This document shows positions 46,801 to 55,181 of a stretch of DNA of 64,000 nt, piece after piece. Under the pieces are notes generated by a model. The model was not told the origin of the DNA. It did not search any database and saw only the letters and a program-made list of their open reading frames with translations. This DNA is from Stigmatella ashevillena. GTDB lineage: Bacteria; Myxococcota; Myxococcia; Myxococcales; Myxococcaceae. Position 1 is the stretch's first letter. Every line of letters starts with the position of its first letter. Made by a program: the position numbers and the translations under genes. The stretch lies in assembly GCF_028368975.1 (NCBI RefSeq), contig NZ_JAQNDM010000002.1, positions 6,628,425-6,692,424 on the forward strand, in the 5' to 3' direction.

Positions 46801-47227
46801 TCCACCGGGCCGTGGTGTGCTCGGTGCGGCCGGTCAACGACTGGAACATGCCCGTCAGATCAGTGAAGTGGACGTTCGACTCCAGGGCAACCCCGCCGAG
46901 CTGCGCGAAGTCACGGGCGCCGGGCGCTGACATCCGGAAGTACTCGCCCTTGAGGCCGTGCACCACCTCTGGGGTCGATGCGTCCGGAGTCGATGCGTCC
47001 GGAGTCGACGCATCCGGAGTCGATGCGTCCGGAGTCGATGCATCCGGAGTCGATGCATCTGGAGTCGATGCATCTGGAGTCGATGCGTCCGGAGTCGATG
47101 CATCCGGAGTCGATGCATCTGGAGTCGACTCGTCCGGGTCCGACGAGCAGCCGATCAAGGGATGGATCAGCACGGAGGAGAGTAAAAGCAGGGTCAGGGT
47201 GTGCGACCTGAACGCAGGGCGTGACAT
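43862..47227 (-). CDS. PA14-GH2-LamG glycosidase lipoprotein
   Basis: A 1121-residue surface lipoprotein. The lipobox LIGC is near residue 27. Then comes a linker of DASTP repeats (11 units, see the repeat entry), a PA14 domain (about 90-225, GLKGEYFRMSA), a sandwich and jelly-roll region of glycoside hydrolase family 2 (about 350-560, LNGPWEFSSAT and VWVNGQLVAEHTGGYTAF), and a GH2 TIM barrel with acid/base region VFNEGWGEW. The C-terminus has a LamG/concanavalin-like domain (DYSVSAWVTLDK and WYHLVGVRAGGELRLYVDGQ). The enzyme probably trims beta-linked sugars outside the cell. Its style resembles actinobacterial GH2 proteins, so acquisition by transfer is possible but not shown. Confidence 0.85.
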   Translation of the reverse strand: MSRPAFRSHTLTLLLLSSVLIHPLIGCSSDPDESTPDASTPDASTPDASTPDASTPDASTPDASTPDASTPDASTPDASTPDASTPEVVHGLKGEYFRMSAPGARDFAQLGGVALESNVHFTDLTGMFQSLTGRTEHTTARWTGRLTAPETGDYTFFAIGDNGFRMLLDGAPVIDHWVGDWDIEQQSAPVHLVAGETHDFRLEMFQDVGGANMYLRWSSATLGKQIVPITAFTPPADFEVYPANFSVAEDGLRLTLDFTGPVTALGDLMPHLVVEADTTAMPQASAAVDSNDPSLVRVTLSKPVQRGQRVRVSYDGAGGLAVGGSTVPQLIRDASNASTHRLRTEWGDQVDPNHPLPEYPRPQQVRSRWLNLNGPWEFSSATAEQQPVFGRTLPERIIVPFPVESQLSGLERHEDHMFYRKLVTVPEAWQIGTGQRLRLNFGAVDYRARVWVNGQLVAEHTGGYTAFSADITSALSGAGEQEIIVAVTDTTGPNQPIGKQSRRPGGIVYTQSSGIWQTVWLEPVPSVAIDSIVSTPSIQAGTLTVEARSASASSSASVTAVARDASGQVVGTVTGPANTQLTLQVPQPHLWTPDDPYLYGLDVTLTEGQNTDTVGSYFGMRSVAIQDVGGFPKLVLNGKPIFSLAMLDQGFWPDGLYTAPSDAALRWDIQVQKDLGFNAIRKHIKVEPARWYHHADQIGLLVWQDFVSGSFTNTQGQQGFLAEGFRMMEQLHNSPSIVGWVVFNEGWGEWNREATGQIAGQVKAADPSRWVNAHSGVNCCDSKGDSGKGDIIDHHDYGNNDPAYPDATRAAMDGEHGGFTLRTPGHLWPGAPTVIYSGVADKAALTAKYVSNTQTFYLAAAGAELSGSVYTQVTDLENELNGLYTYDRRVLKVDPVPVREINLRVIAAGATAGEDATYPGQGSWPLDEGSGTVGHDTGGSSDVTLYGNTNWTAGIRGQALHFDGNGDFADTASPVLDTRGDYSVSAWVTLDKLPGNYASAVSQDGRQTENPFYLQYGQGAFAFSTPGGHRARYVVTPQLSRWYHLVGVRAGGELRLYVDGQRVAATPAGAVTVSTGPLSLGRAKYAGNNTDYWAGSIDEVQAFGRALNDSEVTTLYNSVPH
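46971..47135. repeat. 15-bp tandem repeat, 11 units
   Basis: Eleven 15-base units of the form GGAGTCGATGCRTCY, some with single changes. On the coding strand they read as the pentapeptide DASTP and sit between lipobox and PA14 domain of the GH2 lipoprotein. Because 15 is a multiple of three, gain or loss of units would change linker length without breaking the frame. Not a CRISPR: there are no spacers. Confidence 0.9.
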
Positions 47228-47357
47228 GGCGTCCCTTCTGGATCGTTCTTGAAATGTGGGTGGGGTGAGACGCCGGAAAGCTTGGGCGGCAAACGACCCG
47301 AATGTCTACGACGAAGGCCACCTGAGGAGAGCGAGCAGGCTGGCATGAACAGAGAGC

Positions 47358-47738
47358 CTAATGCTGGTTTTGCGGCAGGCCGTCCCCAATCTCGTAGTAG
47401 TCGCCCTTGTCGGCCACGTGGATGTGCATCGCGAGCCGAGTGCCGGTGGGCAGATCAAATGCGCCCATGGCAATGGAGATCGTGTCCTTTTTGAGGGGGT
47501 CCCAGAAGAGTGAAGAGCCGCATGTGGAACAGAAACCGCGTTGCACCTTTTCGGAAGAGCGGAACCAGGTGAGATGGTCGGCGCCGTGGATCGTCAGGGC
47601 AGCGCGGGAGACATCGGTGGACGCCCAGAAATGGCCCGAGTGCTTGCGGCATTGCGAGCAATGGCAGGCATCGGGTGGATGCAAAGCCCCGGTGACCTCG
47701 AAACGAACGGCTCCGCAAAGGCAGGATCCTTGGTGCAT
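47358..47738 (-). CDS. GFA-family (glutathione-dependent formaldehyde-activating-like) protein
   Basis: A 126-residue zinc protein. The cysteine pattern is Cys6-x-Cys8, Cys25-x-Cys27-xx-Cys30 and Cys70-xx-Cys73, the full set for GFA/CENP-V proteins. Members bind zinc, and some react with glutathione adducts, but many are not proven enzymes. Single gene, divergent from the deoxyhypusine-synthase-like gene; the 239-base gap is likely a shared control region and I see no clear element there. Confidence 0.9.
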   Translation of the reverse strand: MHQGSCLCGAVRFEVTGALHPPDACHCSQCRKHSGHFWASTDVSRAALTIHGADHLTWFRSSEKVQRGFCSTCGSSLFWDPLKKDTISIAMGAFDLPTGTRLAMHIHVADKGDYYEIGDGLPQNQH

Positions 47739-47977
47739 CGTGCACTCCTTTCCGCCCCGAGTGGGCGGCGCTCTCGTACTTCAAGTGGATGACGCAGCGA
47801 GCAATGCGCAGCGCCACCACCCGTCGGTTGCATCCAGCGTCGCCGGTATTTATAACCCGGCCCGTTCTGCCACCCAGCGCCTCGATGGCGGCACCTCCCC
47901 GTGCCGTAGGGCGTTCGGTGTGGTGCGCCTTGGTGACAGCTCCCACGCCGGACCCTCGTCGCCGGGAGCTGACGCCC

Positions 47978-48946
<969 letters not shown>

Positions 48947-48976
48947 ACACACTGTTGATTTCCAAGGAGGACACAC

Positions 48977-49594
48977 ATGAGTGGAGAAATCGTTTTCTAT
49001 CACAACCCGCAGTCGCGGGCGCAGATGGCCCATTGGATGCTGCATGAGGTGGGGGCGCCCTTCCGCGTCGTGCGCATCGACTTCGAGAAGCAAGAGAACA
49101 AGACCCCGGAGTTCCTCGCCATCAACCCGATGGGCAAGCTGCCGACGCTGGTCCATGACGGCACCGTCGTCACCGAGACGGCGGCGATCATTGCCTATCT
49201 CGCCGATGCGTTCCCCCAGGCGGGCCTGGCTCCTCCTCCGGGTGACAAGCGCCGGGGCACTTACTTCCGCTGGCTCTTCTTCGGAGCGGGCTGTTTCGAG
49301 CCCGCGCTCCTCGACACCATGTTGAAACGAGCGCCCGTCGAGCGAAAGGGGACCCTCGGCTACGGCAGCTACGAGGATACGATCGGCGCGCTCAAGACCA
49401 TGCTCGCCCAAGGCCCCTACATCCTCGGGGACCAGTTCAGCGCGGCGGATGTCTACGTTGGCTCCGAGATCAGCTGGGCCGCATCGTTCAAGGCTCCTGG
49501 ACTGGATGCGCCCCTCTTCAAGGACTACGTGGCGCGCATCACGGCGCGTCCCGCTTATAAGCGGGCGGCGAGCGCCGACGGCCGCACGGCCTGA
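48977..49594 (+). CDS. Glutathione S-transferase-like protein
   Basis: A 205-residue protein with a thioredoxin-like N-terminal domain (IVFYHNPQSRAQMAHWMLHEVG, then MGKLPTLVHDG and ETAAIIAYLAD) and an all-helical C-terminal domain. The order and length fit a bacterial GST; the catalytic residue may be Tyr or Ser near the first strand, not certain. Strong ribosome site AAGGAGGA. Close behind the deoxyhypusine-synthase-like gene, so probably in the same transcript. Confidence 0.9.
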   Translation: MSGEIVFYHNPQSRAQMAHWMLHEVGAPFRVVRIDFEKQENKTPEFLAINPMGKLPTLVHDGTVVTETAAIIAYLADAFPQAGLAPPPGDKRRGTYFRWLFFGAGCFEPALLDTMLKRAPVERKGTLGYGSYEDTIGALKTMLAQGPYILGDQFSAADVYVGSEISWAASFKAPGLDAPLFKDYVARITARPAYKRAASADGRTA

Positions 49595-49677
49595 CAGGGC
49601 CTTCCCGCCGTATTCCAGAGTAGAGTCCGGGACGTCCGCGGCGGAGCTCCTTCCCGCCGCGGAGGGAGGCTTGGGTA

Positions 49678-50457
49678 ATGGCAGACCACGATGCGCCAAA
49701 GTCCCCGGCGGCGTTCAAGGATCATTTCTCCACCCATGCGTCCGGCTACGCCGCGCACAGGCCCACGTATCCGCGTGCGCTGGTGGATGCGCTCGCCAAC
49801 GTCGCCCCGGACACACGGGTCGCGCTCGACTGCGGGTGCGGGACCGGCCAGCTCTCCGTGTTGTTGGCGGAACGCTTCGCGCACGTCGTCGCCACCGACG
49901 CCAGCGCTGGCCAGATAGACCATGCCCGCCCGCATCCCCAGGTGAAGTACCGCGTGGCGAAGGCGGAGCACAGCGGGCTGCCCGCATCCAGTGTGGACCT
50001 CGTCACCGTGGCCCAGGCCGCGCACTGGCTGGACCTGGAGCCGTTCTATGAAGAGGTGCGCCGCGTGGCCCGGCCCGGTGCCATCCTGGCGCTCATCACC
50101 TATGGCGTGCTGCACGTCGAGGGCGACGTGGACGAGCAGGTCCAGCGTTTTTACTGGGACACCGTCGGCCCGCACTGGCCACCCGAGCGCCGCCACGTTG
50201 AGGACGGCTACCGCTCCCTGCCTTTTCCCTTCGCGGAAGTCCCCGTGCCCCCGGTGACCATGGAGGTGCTCTGGAGGAGGGAGGATCTGCTGGGCTATGT
50301 GGATACGTGGTCAGCGATGCGGGCCTTGGAGAAGGCTGCCGGGCGCGAACCTTTCGATGCTTTCGCCTCCGCACTCGCCCAGTCCTGGGGCCCTTCCGAG
50401 CAACGCCGCAGGGTTCGCTGGCCCCTGGCATTGCGCGTGGGCCGTGTGTCGACCTGA
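49678..50457 (+). CDS. Class I SAM-dependent methyltransferase
   Basis: A 259-residue Rossmann-fold methyltransferase. Motif I (ALDCGCGTGQLS) is near residue 50, with ATDASAGQ and VTVAQAAHWLD following; it resembles the Methyltransf_11/UbiE-like type. Its substrate is unknown. The stop overlaps the start of the TIM-barrel gene as TGATG, so the three genes at 49678-51649 form an operon. It may methylate a product of the TIM-barrel step. Confidence 0.85.
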   Translation: MADHDAPKSPAAFKDHFSTHASGYAAHRPTYPRALVDALANVAPDTRVALDCGCGTGQLSVLLAERFAHVVATDASAGQIDHARPHPQVKYRVAKAEHSGLPASSVDLVTVAQAAHWLDLEPFYEEVRRVARPGAILALITYGVLHVEGDVDEQVQRFYWDTVGPHWPPERRHVEDGYRSLPFPFAEVPVPPVTMEVLWRREDLLGYVDTWSAMRALEKAAGREPFDAFASALAQSWGPSEQRRRVRWPLALRVGRVST

Positions 50458-51146
50458 TGCTCCATCTGGCTCTGAGTTGCCTCCAAGGCCGCCCCATGCA
50501 ATCCGCTGCCGAAGAATTGCTCGCCCTGGGGGGCGAGGGCCTGCAGTTGACGCCCGGCAACGTCCCCACCGAAGGTTTCGAAGGCTTCCTGGAGGGACTG
50601 CGAGAGAAGGAAGTGTCCCTGCGCACGCATCACGGCTTTACGCCCCAGGCTCTGCGCACCCCGGTCTGGTCGCCTGACGCGGAGTGCTTGGTGGACTCCC
50701 GTTCCGTGCATCCGCCTCGGGATGTGGACGCGGCCCGGGATGCCTGGGTCCGGCGCGCGGAGGATGGCGGCTTCCAGGGGTGTGTCCTGGAAACCATGTA
50801 TCCCGGCTACCTGCTGGGCACAGGTGAGGCACTGCTGTGGGCCATGGACCTCCGGCTCCGGCTGGCGGTGGACATCGCCCACTTGCACATCCAGCACGCC
50901 TCGGGGCGGCTGCCCGGACACGTCTGGCGGCGGTTGCAGGACCACCTCGACATCGAGGAAGTGCACGTATCCGCCAATCCAGGCGACCGCGATGCGCACC
51001 AACCGTTGACGCTCGGCACGTTCGGTCTGGAGTGGGCGCAGGAGCGGCTGGCGCAGGGCACCCCGGTCATCCTGGAGTGTTACATGCACCGCCTGTCCAA
51101 GGACGCACGCCGGAGTCAGCTCGACCTGCTGCGAGGCCATTCATGA
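50457..51146 (+). CDS. Xylose-isomerase-like TIM-barrel protein
   Basis: A 229-residue protein of the AP-endonuclease-2/xylose-isomerase-like TIM barrel class. Candidate metal ligands are in the right order: Glu112 (LETMYPG), Asp139 and His142 (VDIAHL), His170 (VHVSANPG), Asp179 and His181 (DRDAHQP) and Glu207 (ILECYMH). That is a full set, so it should be an active metal enzyme, perhaps a sugar or hydroxy-keto-acid isomerase, or an iron-dependent oxygenase of the DUF692 kind. The start overlaps the methyltransferase stop (TGATG), and its stop overlaps the next start (ATGA). Confidence 0.7.
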   Translation: MLHLALSCLQGRPMQSAAEELLALGGEGLQLTPGNVPTEGFEGFLEGLREKEVSLRTHHGFTPQALRTPVWSPDAECLVDSRSVHPPRDVDAARDAWVRRAEDGGFQGCVLETMYPGYLLGTGEALLWAMDLRLRLAVDIAHLHIQHASGRLPGHVWRRLQDHLDIEEVHVSANPGDRDAHQPLTLGTFGLEWAQERLAQGTPVILECYMHRLSKDARRSQLDLLRGHS

Positions 51147-51649
51147 GTCTGTCCAAGTACACACCGGAAGAGACTGCGGCCCTGCGCGAGCAGGTGCTGA
51201 AGCAACGGGTGGAACCGCTGGTCCAGCAGTGGTTCGACAAGACGCCCCCGCTGCGTTCCGCCACCCTGATGTTGGCCCAGTTCTGGGATGACGAGGCGGA
51301 TGACGCCGTGCACGCCAGGCTCGTTCTCTCCGAACGGGATACCCCGGACGTGGAAGCTGCTTCCCGGGCGGATGGAGCGGATCCGGTGAACCTCCCCCAC
51401 GCGATCGACGAAGACACGTGGTACGCGCTGTTCGACGCCTACGTTCACCATTGGCCCAGCAATGGGGATGCCATTCCCCTCTTCGCCGCGTTCACGCGCG
51501 AAGGCTGTCATCAGGACATGACGCTGGCGGAGGCGTACACGCCCTACGCCCATTTTCGCCGCACCCCCCAGGGGTTCACGACCGAGGTGGTCGGGACGAT
51601 GCTCCGCCCCTGGTTGGAGGGCGTCCGCCCATCGTGGGAGATGGGATGA
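51143..51649 (+). CDS. Unknown protein, third gene of the methyltransferase operon
   Basis: A 168-residue protein that I do not recognise. It is acidic with a mainly helical first half (EETAALREQVLKQRVEPLVQQWF) and a His- and Trp-containing second half (HHWPSNGDAIPLFAAF). No signal or membrane segment. ATGA overlap with the TIM-barrel gene means coupled translation, so it is probably a partner or the peptide-like third part of a small pathway. Ends 24 bases before a convergent gene. Confidence 0.6.
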   Translation: MSLSKYTPEETAALREQVLKQRVEPLVQQWFDKTPPLRSATLMLAQFWDDEADDAVHARLVLSERDTPDVEAASRADGADPVNLPHAIDEDTWYALFDAYVHHWPSNGDAIPLFAAFTREGCHQDMTLAEAYTPYAHFRRTPQGFTTEVVGTMLRPWLEGVRPSWEMG

Positions 51650-51673
51650 CCTCTGCGGAGCATCCTGGAGGAC

Positions 51674-54600
51674 TCAATACGCTTGGTACAGTTCGGCCTG
51701 CCCGATCTGGTACGCCGCTCGGGCTGTCGTCAGGACGAAATACAAGCCGTAGCCGACGACGGTGACAACCAGGAGCTCGTCCTGGTAGGAGATCGAGCCT
51801 GCCGCTTCGGTGGCAGTGCCGATGTTCACGGCGAGATTGCTGACGAGCTTCGTCGAGTCCTTCCAGAAGCCGTGGTAGTTGGGCACGTCATCCCCGGTGA
51901 GCACGACGAGTTCGAGGATGTAACTCGTCACCGAAGAGATGATGCCATAAACGCCGTCAATGAGCCCGAGGCAAGCTCCGCAGTTGCCGGCGGCGATGGC
52001 GGCGGGCCCAAGGGACGGCTTGAAGATCGCGCCGCCGGCGAGCGTGGCGGAGGTGCAGGCGGTGAGTGCACACAAGGCGTCAAGCACCCACTTGCCGCGA
52101 TCGAAGCCCTGCTGCAATCGCGCATTGTCAGTCGGAAAGGCCGTGGCCCAACCGAGCGTATAGAGCGCGGCCTCGATGGCACTGGCGCCGGCGGCGACAC
52201 GGTCTGCCTTACTCTCGGCTGCGATCAGCGCAGTGGGCGCGGCGAGCAAGATGCCGCCGGAAGCGATGAGGTTCACGATGCCGCCGACTTGCGAGTACGT
52301 GATGAATCCCTCGTCCTGGTCGAGCGACGAGCTCGTATCGACCGCGAGCACGAGCGGCGAGAAGGTTTCCGGCAACGCCAAGAAGCTGGGCAGCTGACCG
52401 CCCGGGAAAGGCGCGCTGCCACGCAGCAGCTTGTAGAAGATCGTCGACGGGATGGCCAGGAGCAGTGCGAGCGCGTCGAGCACGGTGGGATCGCTGCCGT
52501 CGGTGACCCAGCGGTAGAGCCCCGACAGGAGCGGGATGTTGATGACCTTCGTCAGCGTGTCCTCGGCGACCGAGATCAGGTCGCCCATCACGGCGCAGGC
52601 CCCCGTGAGCACATCCCGGATGGTGGCAAGGATCGTCGCGGCGGCGTCGGTGAGCAGCAGGGTCGCGAGATTTGACAGGGTGAGCTGCCCGGCCTTGTAG
52701 AGGTCCACCACGCCTTCGACGAGAGCCTGGATGCCGGCGCCGACGTCCTTCACGGCAGTGATGACGGTGTTCATGAAGTCGATGATCGCCTGCGCGATGT
52801 CTCCGCCGGGGATGGGGTCGGCCTGGAGGATCCCTCCATGTGCGAGCTGATAGCTGGCGAAGCTGCCCCCAGGGCTGCTCATGAAGGCGGCTTGGGTCTC
52901 GAACGATTGCGAGCGTGCCGCTTCGGGGCTCTGCCCGGGCAGCGTGGCCAGATTGGTATCGCCACTCTGGGCGATGGCCGACGACGAGGCCAACGCTGGC
53001 AGCTGCGCGATCAATTCGTTGAAGAACGCCTCGATTTGCGGCCCAGCGCCGCTCAGCTTCGACGAGAGCGCCCGGAGACCCTTCAGGCTCGCCTCGCGCA
53101 ACACGGTGTGTGTGTCGAGGATGTCGTCCCACGAAAAGAGGAATCCGATGAGTTCGATCAGGTCCTCGATGACGAGGGCCAGTTGCTGGAAGAGCCAGCT
53201 CACCAGTTGCATCACCTCGCTGATCGTTCGGATCACGAAGGTCAACACCTGCTCGCCGATCTGTACGAAGAACTTCAGCAGGGAGGTGGCACCCTCGACG
53301 ATGGGCTCGATCACATAGTTGTAGAGGGCTTGGCCGGCGGCTTCGAGTGCTTGCAAGACGTCGCCTGCGGCGGTCTCGATGGCGTTCGTCACGTCGGAGA
53401 TCACTCCAAACGAGACCGTCCGGGAGAGGCGGGCGTTGGACCCCCCTGCCACGGCGGCGGTACTGGGGGAGCTGTCTCCGCTGGCGGGTGAACCGTCTTG
53501 AGGCAGGCTGTCGGCGGCAGAGAGCAGTTGCCTCAAGGAATCCTGAAGCTGAGTGACCCGTGTGGGATCGGTGCCAGGGGGGATGATGGGAGTGCCGTCA
53601 GCCCGCTGCCACGACGAGAGATCGGCACCCGCCAGCTTGCTTGAGAGGCTCGCCCGCACCTCGGTGCTCGGATCGGCGAGCACCTCCGACGAGAGGAAGT
53701 CCGCGTTGAACCGGAAGACAGGCGTCCCGAGATCGGAGACCTTGTTGATGATCGTCACCGAGCCCTGACTGTCCGTCTTGAGCGTGACCGGATGGCTTCC
53801 GTCGCTGTCGAGAGCCATCCAGTATCCATTGGCGAGCGCCCAGGTCCATTCCGAGGCATTGATGCGTACTTCGGCGCCTACGATGGGTGCACCCTGCGCG
53901 CTGGTGAACCGAGCCACCGTCGTGTAGCAGGCAAACTCTTGGGTCGCGCTGAGCGCCGGCAGCGCCATATCGCTGTTCTGCCAGCTCGTGGTGTCCGGGT
54001 CCTGCCAGAGATAGGCGATGGTGCTGTTGTCGGAAGTGGTGAGGAACAGCTCGTTGGCGCAGCGGCGGGTGTTGCGCCTCGGAGCGATCTGCGCCACGTG
54101 TTGGCGCATCACCGTCGGCGAGGACCAGCCGGTCGGCGCGCCCTGTACGTTGCTGGTGTAGAAGAGGTTCCCGCTGCTGTCGACGGCCCAAACGGCAACG
54201 CGCTCGCCGTCCTGACACGCGAGGACTGCCTTCACGGCTGTCACCCCTGTCGAGATCGGCTGGGCCTTGCTGGTGAGACCGGTGAGCGTGGCGGACGGGA
54301 AGAACGACAAGCTGTCGCCTCCCACGAACAGGTTGCTGATGCCTTTGTTGTTCGCGTCGGGCAGGGCGGCGAGGCACCGCGCACCCGCCGGAGGTGAGAC
54401 GGACAGCGTGTGGCTGCGCATGTTTTCGTCCAGCAAGCTGGTGAACATCAAGTGGAGGCTGCCGGACGTGTTGTCATAGAGCGTCCAGGTCCCCTGGTAG
54501 ACGTGGCCGCTCATCGAGAGCTTCGCCACCACGACATCATGAGTCGTGCGCACGTCCTCAGGTGGGCTCCAGAGGCTGAAAGCGCTCGTCATCGAGGCCG

Positions 54601-55147
54601 TCGAGGCATCCACGAAGTAGCGGGTGATCGTCCCCGTGTTCGAGGCAACCTCGGCGATCAGGAGAGGTGGCTGGGATGCGTCAGGGTAGTCGCCCATCAC
54701 GAGCCGCTGGATGGGCTGGCCCGGGGGCGCGCCCGTGCGCTCGACCCACTGCGAATTGAGCGCATCCCAGGTGCTGCCATCGGCCACAGGAGTGATCCGG
54801 GGAGACACGAAGATGCGGCTGCCTCCTGCTCCGTCATCGACAGCAGCCACGAGCACAACGTCGCCTTGAGGCGCTTGTGCCACCGCATAGGCCTTCACAT
54901 CGCGGGCTGCATCCGGCGTCACGGCCAGGCGACGCCAGCCAGCCGGTACCTTCGCATCCCTCAGCATCACCCAGAGCGTCTTGCCAGCTCCCTCCGTTTC
55001 TGCGGCACCGGCGGTGAAGAGAATCGGATTGCCGGCCACATCTTCGGCCGAGACGAGGGGCGAGGCCGCATCCATCGAGGTCGCGGCAAGATAGTTGTAC
55101 ATCAGGCTGGACGAAACAGTGGCAGTGCCCTGAGGGGTGGCCGTCAT
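51674..55147 (-). CDS. Large propeller plus hydrophobic-helix protein, possible toxin
   Basis: A 1157-residue protein, no family recognised. No Sec signal is seen at the start (ATG 55147, GGAGAA upstream). Residues 1-450 are a beta-propeller-like run of repeated GxxxxVWAVDSSGNLFYTS-type strands; about 450-530 is a small Ig/carboxypeptidase-regulatory-like domain (GAEVRINASE); from about 560 to the end lie long amphipathic and hydrophobic helices (EGATSLLKFFVQIGEQVL, VEDLIELIGFLFSW, TLSNLATLLLTDAAATIL). That mix resembles pore-forming or membrane-inserting toxins, but it is only a resemblance. It follows the 622-residue beta protein by 34 bases in one operon. Confidence 0.75.
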   Translation of the reverse strand: MTATPQGTATVSSSLMYNYLAATSMDAASPLVSAEDVAGNPILFTAGAAETEGAGKTLWVMLRDAKVPAGWRRLAVTPDAARDVKAYAVAQAPQGDVVLVAAVDDGAGGSRIFVSPRITPVADGSTWDALNSQWVERTGAPPGQPIQRLVMGDYPDASQPPLLIAEVASNTGTITRYFVDASTASMTSAFSLWSPPEDVRTTHDVVVAKLSMSGHVYQGTWTLYDNTSGSLHLMFTSLLDENMRSHTLSVSPPAGARCLAALPDANNKGISNLFVGGDSLSFFPSATLTGLTSKAQPISTGVTAVKAVLACQDGERVAVWAVDSSGNLFYTSNVQGAPTGWSSPTVMRQHVAQIAPRRNTRRCANELFLTTSDNSTIAYLWQDPDTTSWQNSDMALPALSATQEFACYTTVARFTSAQGAPIVGAEVRINASEWTWALANGYWMALDSDGSHPVTLKTDSQGSVTIINKVSDLGTPVFRFNADFLSSEVLADPSTEVRASLSSKLAGADLSSWQRADGTPIIPPGTDPTRVTQLQDSLRQLLSAADSLPQDGSPASGDSSPSTAAVAGGSNARLSRTVSFGVISDVTNAIETAAGDVLQALEAAGQALYNYVIEPIVEGATSLLKFFVQIGEQVLTFVIRTISEVMQLVSWLFQQLALVIEDLIELIGFLFSWDDILDTHTVLREASLKGLRALSSKLSGAGPQIEAFFNELIAQLPALASSSAIAQSGDTNLATLPGQSPEAARSQSFETQAAFMSSPGGSFASYQLAHGGILQADPIPGGDIAQAIIDFMNTVITAVKDVGAGIQALVEGVVDLYKAGQLTLSNLATLLLTDAAATILATIRDVLTGACAVMGDLISVAEDTLTKVINIPLLSGLYRWVTDGSDPTVLDALALLLAIPSTIFYKLLRGSAPFPGGQLPSFLALPETFSPLVLAVDTSSSLDQDEGFITYSQVGGIVNLIASGGILLAAPTALIAAESKADRVAAGASAIEAALYTLGWATAFPTDNARLQQGFDRGKWVLDALCALTACTSATLAGGAIFKPSLGPAAIAAGNCGACLGLIDGVYGIISSVTSYILELVVLTGDDVPNYHGFWKDSTKLVSNLAVNIGTATEAAGSISYQDELLVVTVVGYGLYFVLTTARAAYQIGQAELYQAY

Positions 55148-55181
55148 GGTGTTCTCCACGGGATTTGGGTTCTGGAAGCGG

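Noticed and set aside
46971-47135. Possible CRISPR array
   Set aside because: The repeat units are directly adjacent, 15 bases long and in frame; there are no spacers.
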